NCBI GenBank assembly: GCA_937888435.1
Contig: CALAQS010000330.1
Coordinates: 1-34,116, forward strand
DNA: 34,116 bases
Source: an uncultured Acidobacteriota bacterium
GTDB lineage: Bacteria; Acidobacteriota; Thermoanaerobaculia; UBA5066
Direction of reading: 5' to 3'
In this document: in pieces, positions 24,444 to 31,651 of the stretch
Layout of the letters: each line of letters begins with the position of its first letter
Position numbering within the stretch: position 1 is the first letter of the stretch
Notes under the pieces: generated by a model
Told to the model about the DNA's origin: nothing
What the model saw: only the letters and a program-made list of their open reading frames with translations
Databases searched by the model: none
Translations under genes and position numbers: made by a program

Positions 24444-25424
24444 ATGAAGCCTCAGCCTCTGGTCCTCCTCACCGTCGCCGCTCTCGCCCTCGTCTCCTGC
24501 GGCGGGGGCGAAGCACCCCCCCGGCCCGCCCGCTTCAGCGTCGCACTCCTGACGCCCGGGCCCATCTCGGACGCCGGCTGGAACGCGGGCGCTTACGACG
24601 GTCTCAAGGCGATCGAGAAGGAGCTGGGCGCGTCCATCTCGCACGTGCAGGTGAAGTCGCCCTCGGAATTCGAGGAGCAGTTTCGCGCCTACGCGGCGAA
24701 GGACACGCGGCTCGTGTTCGGCCACGGCTTCGAGTTCCAGGACGCCGCGGCGCGCGTGGCGAAGGAGTATCCGAAGACGATCTTCGTGACGACCTCCGGT
24801 TCGCGGACGGGGCCGAACCTCGCGCCCATCGTCTTCGAGCTGGAGCAGGCGGCGTATTTGTGCGGCCTCGTGGCGGGCCGAATGACGAAGACCGGCAAGG
24901 CGGGCATGGTCGGCGGCGTGGAGCTCCCGTCGATCAAGTCCACCTTCCTCGCTTACGAGGCGGGCTTTTTGGCGGGACATCCGGGCGGAACCGCGCAGCC
25001 CGTATTCACGGGGTCGTTCGAGGACGTCGCGGGTGCGAAGGCGGCGGCGCTCGCGCTCGCGGACCAGGGCTGTGACTCCCTCTTCCAGAACGCGGACGCC
25101 GCGGCGCTCGGCGTCTTCAAGGGCGCCGAGGAACGCGCGATCTGGGCGTTCGGCACGAACAAGGACCAGAATGCGCTCTCGCCGGCCGTCCTTGCATCGG
25201 CCGTCATCGACATGCCGCGCGCCTTCGTCGAGACCGCGCGCCGCGTGAAGGACGGAACGTTCGACGGCCAGCCGCTGCGCTACGGCCTTTCGAGCGGCGT
25301 GATCTCGTTCGTGTGGAACCCGGCCGCGCTCCCGCGCGTACCCTCCGCGGTCGTCGAGGAGGCGAAGACGGCGGAAGAGAAGATCAAGGCAGGGACGCTC
25401 GTCGTCCCTCGGGGGAATTTCTGA
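24444..25424 (+). CDS. BMP-family nucleoside-binding lipoprotein of an ABC importer
   Basis: A 326-aa solute-binding lipoprotein of the BmpA/PnrA/Med family. The signal peptide ends in a lipobox (LVSC) with the lipidated Cys at position 19. The mature protein has the two-lobed periplasmic-binding pattern: VALLTPGPISDAGWNAGAYDGL at the first strand, VFGHGFEFQDAAARVAKEYP, the hinge segment LCGLVAGRMTKTGKAGMVGG, and FGTNKDQNALSP. Asp in SDAGWN and Phe in GHGFEF occupy positions that bind nucleosides in this family. The start is ATG after a CATAAT box, with no ribosome site. It is the first gene of a complete importer operon. Specificity (purine or pyrimidine nucleosides) is inferred from family. 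Confidence 0.92.
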   Translation: MKPQPLVLLTVAALALVSCGGGEAPPRPARFSVALLTPGPISDAGWNAGAYDGLKAIEKELGASISHVQVKSPSEFEEQFRAYAAKDTRLVFGHGFEFQDAAARVAKEYPKTIFVTTSGSRTGPNLAPIVFELEQAAYLCGLVAGRMTKTGKAGMVGGVELPSIKSTFLAYEAGFLAGHPGGTAQPVFTGSFEDVAGAKAAALALADQGCDSLFQNADAAALGVFKGAEERAIWAFGTNKDQNALSPAVLASAVIDMPRAFVETARRVKDGTFDGQPLRYGLSSGVISFVWNPAALPRVPSAVVEEAKTAEEKIKAGTLVVPRGNF

Positions 25425-25459
25425 CGAAAGAAGAGAGGGGAAAGAGAAAGATCTCTGCA

Positions 25460-25476
25460 GCGGCGCTTCGCGCCGC
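25460..25476. repeat. GC-rich hairpin, GCGGCGC-TTC-GCGCCGC
   Basis: A 7-bp perfect stem with a three-base loop, in the 70-base purine-rich gap between the lipoprotein and ATPase genes. It is followed by GATTCTTCGAAGG (25478-25490), a variant of the dispersed motif whose AAGG sits at ribosome-site distance from the ATPase GTG. The same stem recurs inside the ATPase gene. It could temper expression of the ATPase relative to the lipoprotein. Confidence 0.7.
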
Positions 25477-25494
25477 CGATTCTTCGAAGGGTGT

Positions 25495-27150
25495 GTGAGC
25501 GAAGTGCCCGGGCTCGGAACTGGCGGTTCCGCTGAGCCGATTCCCTTTTACCCTTCTAAGAAATCTTCATCTTCGGCTCCCGCGCTTGAACTTCGGCGCA
25601 TTTCGAAGCGCTTCGGCGAGACCCAGGCTCTTTCCGAAGCAGATCTCGTCGTGTTTCCCGGTGAGATCCACGCTCTCCTCGGCGAGAACGGCGCGGGGAA
25701 ATCCACGCTCGTGTCGATCGCAGCAGGGCGGCTCGTGGCCGACTCGGGCGAAATCCTGCGCGGCGGATCGCAGGCGTCGTATCGCAATGCCCGCGACGCC
25801 CGCCACGCCGGGCTCGTTCTCGTGCCGCAGCACGACCTCCTCATCGGCGCGGCGAGCGTGGCCGACAACCTCGCGTTCCTCGATCCCGCCGCGCCTTTCT
25901 TCGAATCCGCCGCGGCGCGGCGCGCCCGTGTCGGGCGGCTCGCGCAGGCGTTCGGGCTCGAGCTCGGCGATGCGGACGCCCGCGCCGACGCGTTGCCCGT
26001 CGGGACCCGCCAGCGCATCGAGATCGCGGGCGCGCTCGCAGGCGACCCGGACGTCCTCATCCTCGACGAGCCAACGGCCGTCCTCTCCCCTGACGAGACG
26101 GCAGCCCTCTTCGCTTCCCTGCGCAAACGTGCCGACGCCGGCGCCGCCGTCGTTCTCATCACCCACCGGCTCGCCGAGGTCTTCGCCGGCGCCGACCGGC
26201 TGACGCTGCTCGCGCGGGGGCGGTCGGTCAAGACCTGCCGCGTGAGCGAGACGACACCGCAGGAGATCGGGGGACTCCTGCTGACGAACACAGAGGGAGA
26301 GAAGAATTTCTTAGAAGGGGTTTGGGGCGCACGGGCGCTCGATTCACGCGCGGACACACCCGGCGGCCGAAGCCAAACTCACTCTTCTGAGCATGCGGCG
26401 CAAAGCGCCGCGACTCAGCCTCTCCCAAGCCTCGTGCTGACCGGATTCGCGCCAGACGAAGCGCGAGCGGTCCGAGCAGAAAGAATTTCTCTTTCCCTCC
26501 TTCCTGGCGAGATCCTCGTTCTCCTCGCGATCGACGGCAACGGCGCCGACACGATCGCCCGCGCCATCGCGGGACTGGAACGATTCTCGGGACGCGTCGA
26601 GGTCGGCGGCGTGCCGCTGCCGCTCTCGGGCGACCCGCTCGCGTTTCGCGCCGCTGGCGGGGCGTTCGTGCCCGCGGACCGGCGCGAGGAAGGCCTCGTC
26701 GCGGCTCTGTCTCTCTCGGAGAACCTCGCGCTCCCGAATCCTCCCGGCAGCGTCTTCCTCGACCGCCCGGCGATGCGCGCTCATGCCGAAGAGCGGCTGC
26801 GCGCGTTCGGCGTCCGCTACGCCTCTCCCGCCGCCCTGGCCGGCTCCCTCTCCGGCGGGAATCAGCAGAAGACCGTCCTCGCACGCGAGCTGGCGCACCG
26901 TCCCGGCGTTCTCGTCGCCGTCCATCCGACGCGAGGCCTCGACCTCGCTTCCGCCGCCGCGGTCAGAAGCCGGATTCTCGACGCGTGCCGCTCCGGGACG
27001 GCCGCTCTCGCCGTCACGGCTGATCCCGACGAGGCGCAGCTCTTCGGCGCGCCGCTTCGCGTCGTCTATCGCGGCCGCCTCTCGGCCGCGCTCGAGCCCA
27101 CGACGCCCCCTGCGGCGCTCGGACGCCTGATGGCCGGACTCGAAGGATGA
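25495..27150 (+). CDS. Nucleoside ABC importer ATPase, two fused ABC domains (NupA/YufO-like)
   Basis: A 551-aa double-ATPase like RbsA/YufO, which powers BMP-type importers. Domain 1 has Walker A GENGAGKST, a signature region PVGTRQRIEIAGAL and Walker B LILDEPTAVLSPDE. Domain 2 has a degenerate Walker A (AIDGNGADTI), a good signature LSGGNQQKT and a Walker B-like VAVHPTRGLDL; asymmetry of this kind is normal in the family. Two features are odd: an N-terminal PSKKSSSS segment at 19-27, and a linker of about 45 residues between domains (269-315) that contains NFLEG, an exact motif copy, and a GC-rich hairpin. The GTG start is a best choice. It overlaps the first permease by ATGA. Confidence 0.9.
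   Translation: MSEVPGLGTGGSAEPIPFYPSKKSSSSAPALELRRISKRFGETQALSEADLVVFPGEIHALLGENGAGKSTLVSIAAGRLVADSGEILRGGSQASYRNARDARHAGLVLVPQHDLLIGAASVADNLAFLDPAAPFFESAAARRARVGRLAQAFGLELGDADARADALPVGTRQRIEIAGALAGDPDVLILDEPTAVLSPDETAALFASLRKRADAGAAVVLITHRLAEVFAGADRLTLLARGRSVKTCRVSETTPQEIGGLLLTNTEGEKNFLEGVWGARALDSRADTPGGRSQTHSSEHAAQSAATQPLPSLVLTGFAPDEARAVRAERISLSLLPGEILVLLAIDGNGADTIARAIAGLERFSGRVEVGGVPLPLSGDPLAFRAAGGAFVPADRREEGLVAALSLSENLALPNPPGSVFLDRPAMRAHAEERLRAFGVRYASPAALAGSLSGGNQQKTVLARELAHRPGVLVAVHPTRGLDLASAAAVRSRILDACRSGTAALAVTADPDEAQLFGAPLRVVYRGRLSAALEPTTPPAALGRLMAGLEG
25551..25575 (-). repeat. Dispersed CTTAGAAGG motif, N-terminus of ABC ATPase
   Basis: The minus strand reads GATGAAGATTTCTTAGAAGG. 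It is antisense to the gene and is read there as Pro-Ser-Lys-Lys-Ser-Ser-Ser-Ser, ahead of the first ABC domain. Confidence 0.7.
26301..26320 (+). repeat. Dispersed CTTAGAAGG motif, linker of ABC ATPase
   Basis: GAAGAATTTCTTAGAAGGGG, in sense orientation, encodes Lys-Asn-Phe-Leu-Glu-Gly with a rare TTA codon. It lies at the end of the first ABC domain. A looser relative (AGAAAGAATTTCTCTTTCC) follows at 26479-26497. Confidence 0.7.
26387..26418. repeat. GC-rich hairpin inside ABC ATPase, second GCGGCGC/GCGCCGC copy
   Basis: CTGAG-cat-GCGGCGC-aaa-GCGCCGC-ga-CTCAG: an inner 7-bp stem with the same arms as the hairpin at 25460, extended by an outer 5-bp stem. It lies in frame within the interdomain linker and encodes a low-complexity Ser/Ala/His/Gln segment. 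Confidence 0.75.
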
Positions 27151-28169
27151 GCCGGGAATCGGCCGCTCGCCGCTTCGCGGTCGCGGCCGCCGCCCTCTCG
27201 GCTGCCGCGGCCGCGCTCGTCGGCCTCGCGCTTCTCGCGGGAGCGTCACCTCTCGACGCGGTCCGTGCCCTCGCCGAAGGCGCGGCCGGCTCGCCCGCGG
27301 CGCTCGGCGAGACGCTGGCCCGCGCGACCGCCCTTGTCCTCACGGCAATCGGCGCGAGCCTCGCCTTCCGCGTCGGGGTTCTGAACATCGGCCTCGAGGG
27401 GCAGTTTCTCGCGGGCGCCGTGGCCGCGGCGGCGGTAGGGCCCCTCCTGGCCGGAAGCCCTCTCGCCGCGCGCGCCGGGCTTCTCGCCGCGGCGGCGCTC
27501 GCGGGAGCGCTCTGGGTGATGCCGGCCGCGTACCTCGAGGCGCGGCGCGGGGTACCGGAAGTGCTCTCGACGATTCTCCTGAACCTCGTCGCCGCCGCCG
27601 GCGTGAGCGGCCTCGTGCGCGGGGCGCTGCAGGATCCGGGAGGCGACTATCCGCAGAGCCGCGCGCTGCCGGACGCCGTGCGCCTCGCACCCCTCGCCGC
27701 GGGCGGCCGTGTCACAGCGGCAATCCTCATCGCGCTGGCGCTCGCGCTCTTCGCGACGCTCCTCCTCGAGTGGACGCCGTTCGGCCTGAAGCTGCGCGCC
27801 ACCGGCCTCGCCCCGGCAGCCGCGCGGGCGATCGGCCTGCCCCGCGCCCGCCTGCGGCTGCTCGCTTTCGCGGCCTCGGGAGCGCTCGCGGGCCTCGCGG
27901 GAGGCCTCGAGGTGCTGGCCGTGACGGGCCGCCTCTACGATCCCTTTACGGCGGGTGTCGGCTACACCGGGATCGCCGCGGCGCTCCTCGGCGGGTCGCA
28001 TCCTCTCGCGGCGGCGGTCTCGGCGGTCCTGTTCGCGGCGCTCGGCACCGGCTCGTCCGCGATGCAGCGCGACACGGGCGTCCCGGGCGCGCTCGCCACG
28101 ATCGTGCCCGGCGTCCTCGTCCTCGCGGTCCTCGCGGCGCGTGCGCGTCTGGCGCGGAAGGCAGCGTGA
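27147..28169 (+). CDS. Nucleoside ABC importer permease 1 (NupP/YufP-like)
   Basis: A 340-aa inner-membrane permease of the branched-chain/ribose-type importer superfamily (BPD_transp_2). It has many Ala/Leu-rich membrane segments. Diagnostic stretches are LAFRVGVLNIGLEGQFLAGA, VPEVLSTILLNLVA, GLKLRATGLAPAAARAIGLP (the cytoplasmic coupling loop) and GVGYTGIAAALLGGSHPL. The start is ATG in an ATGA overlap with the ATPase, and its stop overlaps the next permease by GTGA, so the subunits are made together. Its extreme Ala/Leu/Gly content reflects local GC bias. Confidence 0.9.
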   Translation: MSRESAARRFAVAAAALSAAAAALVGLALLAGASPLDAVRALAEGAAGSPAALGETLARATALVLTAIGASLAFRVGVLNIGLEGQFLAGAVAAAAVGPLLAGSPLAARAGLLAAAALAGALWVMPAAYLEARRGVPEVLSTILLNLVAAAGVSGLVRGALQDPGGDYPQSRALPDAVRLAPLAAGGRVTAAILIALALALFATLLLEWTPFGLKLRATGLAPAAARAIGLPRARLRLLAFAASGALAGLAGGLEVLAVTGRLYDPFTAGVGYTGIAAALLGGSHPLAAAVSAVLFAALGTGSSAMQRDTGVPGALATIVPGVLVLAVLAARARLARKAA

Positions 28170-29026
28170 GCGGGTTTCTCGCGGTCACGCTTCTCCTCGC
28201 CGCGCCGCTCCTCCTCGCCGCGGCGGGCGAGCTGCTCCTCGAGCGAGCGGGGTCGATCCAGATCGGGCTCGAGGGCACGATGCTCATCGGGGCGTTCACG
28301 GCCTTCGCCGCCGCGCGCTCCGGAGTCGGCCCCCACTCCGCGCTCCTCGCCGCCGCTTTCGCGGGCCTTCTCGCGGGGGCGGCCTTCGCGGTCTTCGCGG
28401 TGGCCGGCCGGGCGGATCCGATCCTCGTGGGCACCGCTTGGAATCTCGTGGCCGCGGGTGGAACCGCGTTCTCCTACCGCCTGCTCGCCGGGGCGACCGG
28501 CTCGGTCCTCGAGGTCAGGACGCTGCCGCCTCTCGCTTTCGGCCTTCCGGCAGCGGTCCTCGCGGCTTTTTTCGTTCCGGTCGTCGTGGACGTCTTTCTC
28601 GCGCGCACGCGCCCGGGTCTCGCGCTCGTGGCCGCGGGCGAGAACCCGCTCGCTCTCGCGGCGACGGGCGGCTCGGTCGTCGCCGTGCGCACGGCCGCCT
28701 CGGTCGCGGCAGGCGCACTCGGCGCCTTGGGCGGCGCTCTCCTCGTCCTCACGGTGTCGCCCACGTTCGTCGAGGGTGTGACGGCCGGGCGCGGGTTTCT
28801 CGCGCTCGCGCTCGTCGTCTTTGCGCGCTGGAAGCCGCTGCGCCTCGTGCCGGGCGCGCTCCTCGTCGCCGGCGCCACGGCTCTTCAGTACCGCCTTCAG
28901 GCCGGCGGCTCGCGCATCCCCTACGCGGTCTTCCTCGCCCTGCCGGGGCTCCTCGCGCTCTTCGCGCTCGCGGCGGCCCGCGGACGCGGGGGGTCGCCGA
29001 AAGCCCTCGGCACTCCGGCGCCCTGA
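28166..29026 (+). CDS. Nucleoside ABC importer permease 2 (NupQ/YufQ-like)
   Basis: A 286-aa second permease that pairs with the one upstream to form the transmembrane channel. It carries the same landmarks in shorter form: GSIQIGLEGTMLIGAFTAF at the first third, the TAWNLVAAGGT segment, the coupling loop RPGLALVAAGENPLALAATG, and TAGRGFLALALVVFARWKP. In YufQ-type proteins the second permease is likewise shorter than the first. The GTG start overlaps the previous stop. It ends the importer operon; the next gene on the opposite strand ends two bases away, with no obvious terminator between. Confidence 0.88.
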   Translation: MSGFLAVTLLLAAPLLLAAAGELLLERAGSIQIGLEGTMLIGAFTAFAAARSGVGPHSALLAAAFAGLLAGAAFAVFAVAGRADPILVGTAWNLVAAGGTAFSYRLLAGATGSVLEVRTLPPLAFGLPAAVLAAFFVPVVVDVFLARTRPGLALVAAGENPLALAATGGSVVAVRTAASVAAGALGALGGALLVLTVSPTFVEGVTAGRGFLALALVVFARWKPLRLVPGALLVAGATALQYRLQAGGSRIPYAVFLALPGLLALFALAAARGRGGSPKALGTPAP

Positions 29027-29028
29027 GG

Positions 29029-29628
29029 CTACCGGTCCGGAGGACGCTGATCCGTAGGCCTCTGGTCCGGCGGCCGCTGCTGGGACCGCTCGCGGCCGGC
29101 GCCCGGTCCGGCTCCGCCGCCCGGTGAATGTTCGCCCCCGGCCGCGCCGCGCCTCTCCATCAGGCGTTGCGCGCGCCATTCCTCGCGCCGGTCGAGGACC
29201 TGCTGCCACTGCGCGGCCGAAAGGACGTCCCTCTGCTCAAGGAACATCATCGTGGCCGCCTTGCGCAGCTTGAGCCGCGACTGCTCGAGCGCGTCGACGG
29301 CCGCCGAGACCTTCCTGGCATCGGAGTCTTTCTTCGCGACGAGCTCCTCGACGTCGATCTGGCGGCGCTCCACGTCGGCCTTGAGATCCACGAACTCGCG
29401 CCGGCGGCGCGAGAAGATGTCTTCCAGCTTCGCCTGTTGCTCGGCGGTGAGATTGAGCATCTGGACGATGCGCGGACGCTTCCACCACTTGCCCGGGGGC
29501 GCCTCCGGCATCTGGGCTTCGGCGGGGCGCGCAGGCGCGGCCGCAAAAACCACGAACGCGGCCACCGCAAAACCTCTCCCGACGCGTCTTATCGCATGTC
29601 TTATCGCATGTCTCATCGCGTGTCTCAT
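29029..29628 (-). CDS. Exported Spy/CpxP-like periplasmic protein
   Basis: A 199-aa protein with an arginine-rich N-terminus, a hydrophobic signal segment (FAVAAFVVFAAAPARPAEA, cleavage likely after AEA) and a helical mature domain of the Spy/CpxP/metal-resistance type: LNLTAEQQAKLEDIFSRRRREF is the typical LTxxQ helix, and another (LSAAQWQQVLDRREEW) follows. It ends in a Gly-rich then PPDQRPTDQRPP tail. Such proteins sense or buffer envelope stress as periplasmic chaperones. The start is ATG overlapping the anti-sigma stop (ATGA), in an operon with the sigma factor and anti-sigma factor. The first 16 residues come from a 12-bp tandem repeat that offers a second in-frame ATG. Confidence 0.8.
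   Translation of the reverse strand: MRHAMRHAIRHAIRRVGRGFAVAAFVVFAAAPARPAEAQMPEAPPGKWWKRPRIVQMLNLTAEQQAKLEDIFSRRRREFVDLKADVERRQIDVEELVAKKDSDARKVSAAVDALEQSRLKLRKAATMMFLEQRDVLSAAQWQQVLDRREEWRAQRLMERRGAAGGEHSPGGGAGPGAGRERSQQRPPDQRPTDQRPPDR
29581..29628 (-). repeat. 12-bp tandem repeat at the start of the Spy-like gene
   Basis: Four imperfect units, best seen as ATGAGACATGCG, encode MRHA-MRHA-IRHA-IRRV. The unit is a multiple of three, so copy changes keep the frame and alter only the number of N-terminal Arg/His blocks and candidate start codons. Confidence 0.85.
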
Positions 29629-30170
29629 AGCGTCTCTTCCACGACCAAACCGGCGAGCGAGGAGTCCTCGAGCGCGCGGTCGACCGAGACGAGCAGCTCG
29701 TCGTCCGAGGCGTCGTTCACGGCGGCAGGAGTCACCTCCCTGACCTCGCTCGTCGTCACGGTCGCCGTCTGCACGGGAGGCGCCGTCGAACCGGAGCGCA
29801 GGAGCGAGAGGCCGCCCACGAGGAGGAGCGCGGCCGCGAGGCTCGAGAAGGCGAGGGCCGGATGCCGGAGGATGCCGCGCATCCGCGGCGGGAAGACGCC
29901 CACCTCGGGCACGGGCGCGTCCACCGGTGCGCCGGCGCGCACGCCCGCCATCGTCGCCGCGGCCTGCGCCTCCCAGAAGCCGGACGGCAGGTCGTCCACG
30001 GCCCCGCTCACGGCACCGCGGTCGAGGAGCCAGGCGTCGTGCAGCGCGGCGACGCTCTCCTGGCAGTCAGCGCACGTCGCGAGGTGCTCTGGCATGGCGC
30101 CGGCGCGGTCGTCGGCCGGGAACACACGCTCGACGATCTCGTCGGGGGTGAGGTGGCGGGTCGGATTCAT
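29625..30170 (-). CDS. Anti-sigma factor with zinc-binding ZAS-type domain
   Basis: A 181-aa membrane protein. The N-terminal part has the HxxxCxxC signature of zinc-binding anti-sigma domains (EHLATCADCQE), which clamp ECF sigma factors. A transmembrane helix follows (ALAFSSLAAALLLVGGLSLL), then a short periplasmic tail rich in Thr, Val and acidic residues. The ATG lies in an ATGA overlap with the sigma gene stop, with AGGAGG-like sequence upstream, so the sigma and anti-sigma are produced in a coupled way. The signal it senses is not evident; the Spy-like partner points to envelope or metal stress (inference). Confidence 0.87.
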   Translation of the reverse strand: MNPTRHLTPDEIVERVFPADDRAGAMPEHLATCADCQESVAALHDAWLLDRGAVSGAVDDLPSGFWEAQAAATMAGVRAGAPVDAPVPEVGVFPPRMRGILRHPALAFSSLAAALLLVGGLSLLRSGSTAPPVQTATVTTSEVREVTPAAVNDASDDELLVSVDRALEDSSLAGLVVEETL

Positions 30171-30859
30171 CGGAGGTCCTCCAGGCGCTCCCGCAGCTTG
30201 CGGGCCGCGCGAAAAAGGTGTGACTTGATCGTGCCCTCGTCGAGGCCGGTGACTACCTTGATCTCGGCGATGGACTTTTCCTCGTAGTGTTTCATGACGA
30301 AGACCGCTCGCTGACGCGGCGACAGGGCCACGAGCGCTTCGGCGATCCGGCGCCGGATATCCCGCGACAGGAGGTCGCGCTCGGGGGACGTGCCGTCGGC
30401 CGGATCGAAAGCGGCCGGAAGCTCGGGGCCGTCGTCGTCCGGGTCGGCGCGCAGCTCCGAGAAGGACACGACCGGCTTGCGGCGGCGGATGTGGTCTCGC
30501 ACGGCGTTGATCGCGATGCGCGTGAGCCACGTCTCGAAAGCCGACTGCCCCTTGAACTCGGGCAGCGCGCGAAAGGCCTTCACGAAGACGTCCTGCGTGA
30601 TGCCGTCGGCGTCGGCCGGATCGCGAAGGAGCGTGTAGACGAAGCGCGTGATCCGCTTCTGGTATGTGACGACGAAATACTCGAAGGCGTCCACGTCGCC
30701 CGCGACGACGCGCGTGAGGATCTCGGACTCGAGCTCCCGCTTCGCGGCGCGCTCGTCGACGCTCACGGATCGCGCCGCCTGTCTCGAGGGTTTGTCATGG
30801 CGAGCGTGTCTCTTGGCTCCGGAAAACGTCAGGACAGGGGCCAGCGCGGTTCCGCTCAC
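30167..30859 (-). CDS. RNA polymerase ECF sigma factor (RpoE-like)
   Basis: A 230-aa sigma-70-family factor of the ECF class. Region 2 is DAFEYFVVTYQKRITRFVYTLLRDPADADGITQDVFVKAF with the core-binding and -10-recognition helices; region 4 is LSPRQRAVFVMKHYEEKSIAEIKVVTGLDEGTIKSHLFRA, a -35-recognition helix-turn-helix. The two are joined by an acidic linker. It directs transcription of a stress regulon that probably includes its own operon. Start uncertain: the GTG at 30859 gives an N-terminal extension of 31 residues compared with typical ECF factors; the GTG at 30766 (VSVDERAAK) gives a normal 199-residue protein. Neither has a strong ribosome site. The 78 bases upstream hold no ECF promoter I can recognise. 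Confidence 0.88.
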   Translation of the reverse strand: MSGTALAPVLTFSGAKRHARHDKPSRQAARSVSVDERAAKRELESEILTRVVAGDVDAFEYFVVTYQKRITRFVYTLLRDPADADGITQDVFVKAFRALPEFKGQSAFETWLTRIAINAVRDHIRRRKPVVSFSELRADPDDDGPELPAAFDPADGTSPERDLLSRDIRRRIAEALVALSPRQRAVFVMKHYEEKSIAEIKVVTGLDEGTIKSHLFRAARKLRERLEDLR

Positions 30860-30937
30860 GCCGATTGGACGCGCTTTTCTCTCCCATGGTTTACGGCATA
30901 TCCGCCTGTCGGAAATGAGGATAGCCCGCCCGACCGC

Positions 30938-31651
30938 TCAGCGCCTCCAGGGTCTCGCGAAGGCCTTGAAATCGTCCCACAGAACGATCCTCCGCCGGAG
31001 CCAGCGCACCGCGCGGACCGCTCGAGCCGGAGGAAGATCCGGCAGGAAGTAGCTGGAAAGAAGGAGGTTGATGTCTTCGAGCCGATTCAGCCCGGGGCGC
31101 GCGAGGTCCCTGTAGCGAGACAGCGGCGGAACCGGGGCTTTCCCCACCCGGGCCCGGTTCAAGTCCACGAGCCAGAGCTGGAGCGTCCCGGCCTCACCCG
31201 TCACGAGAACGTTCCCATCGGTGAAGTCGCGAAAGAACACCCCCGCGTCGTGCATCCGCCGCCCCAGCCTTCCGAGGGCCACGACGACCTCCTCGAACGA
31301 AAACGGCAACGGCGGACCGGGCCGCCGCGGGTCGTCCCGATGGAGGAACCAAACGCGAATCTGCGCCGCCCCTTCGAGCCTGCGCGCCACGTACCAGCTT
31401 TCGTCGCCCACGATCTCGGCGGCCAGCGGCTCGGGGGTCGCGAGAGAACGAGCGAGAAGAGCCCGGGCCGTGGCGAAGGAGCGCACGGCCTTGGGCGTCG
31501 ACAGGCGCTGCCGGAGGTCGAGCGGCACCTTCTTGACGACGACGGGAATGCGCTCGCCGCCGCGCTCGAGAGTCGCGTTCACGACCTCGTGCCGCCCGGG
31601 GTGGCGTTCGGGGGCTTCCTCGAACACGAGAGAGTCGTAGAGCGGCGTCAT
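30938..31651 (-). CDS. Lipopolysaccharide-kinase-like protein (Kdo/WaaP family)
   Basis: A 237-aa small kinase-fold protein like WaaP and KdkA, which phosphorylate heptose or Kdo in the LPS inner core. Motifs: VVVKKVP with the ATP-binding Lys, MHDAGVFFRDFTDGNVLV as the catalytic loop (Asp and Asn present), and LVDLNRAR as the DFG-like metal site. The C-terminal part (LNRLEDINLLLSSYFL) is also family-like. The start ATG overlaps the stop of the GT39 gene by ATGA. Pairing with a lipid-linked sugar transferase supports an envelope-glycan role; the exact acceptor is unknown. Confidence 0.78.
   Translation of the reverse strand: MTPLYDSLVFEEAPERHPGRHEVVNATLERGGERIPVVVKKVPLDLRQRLSTPKAVRSFATARALLARSLATPEPLAAEIVGDESWYVARRLEGAAQIRVWFLHRDDPRRPGPPLPFSFEEVVVALGRLGRRMHDAGVFFRDFTDGNVLVTGEAGTLQLWLVDLNRARVGKAPVPPLSRYRDLARPGLNRLEDINLLLSSYFLPDLPPARAVRAVRWLRRRIVLWDDFKAFARPWRR

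Noticed and set aside
29581-29628. 12-bp repeats as a phase-variation switch
   Set aside because: The unit is a multiple of three and cannot shift the frame, so on-off switching by slippage is not supported.
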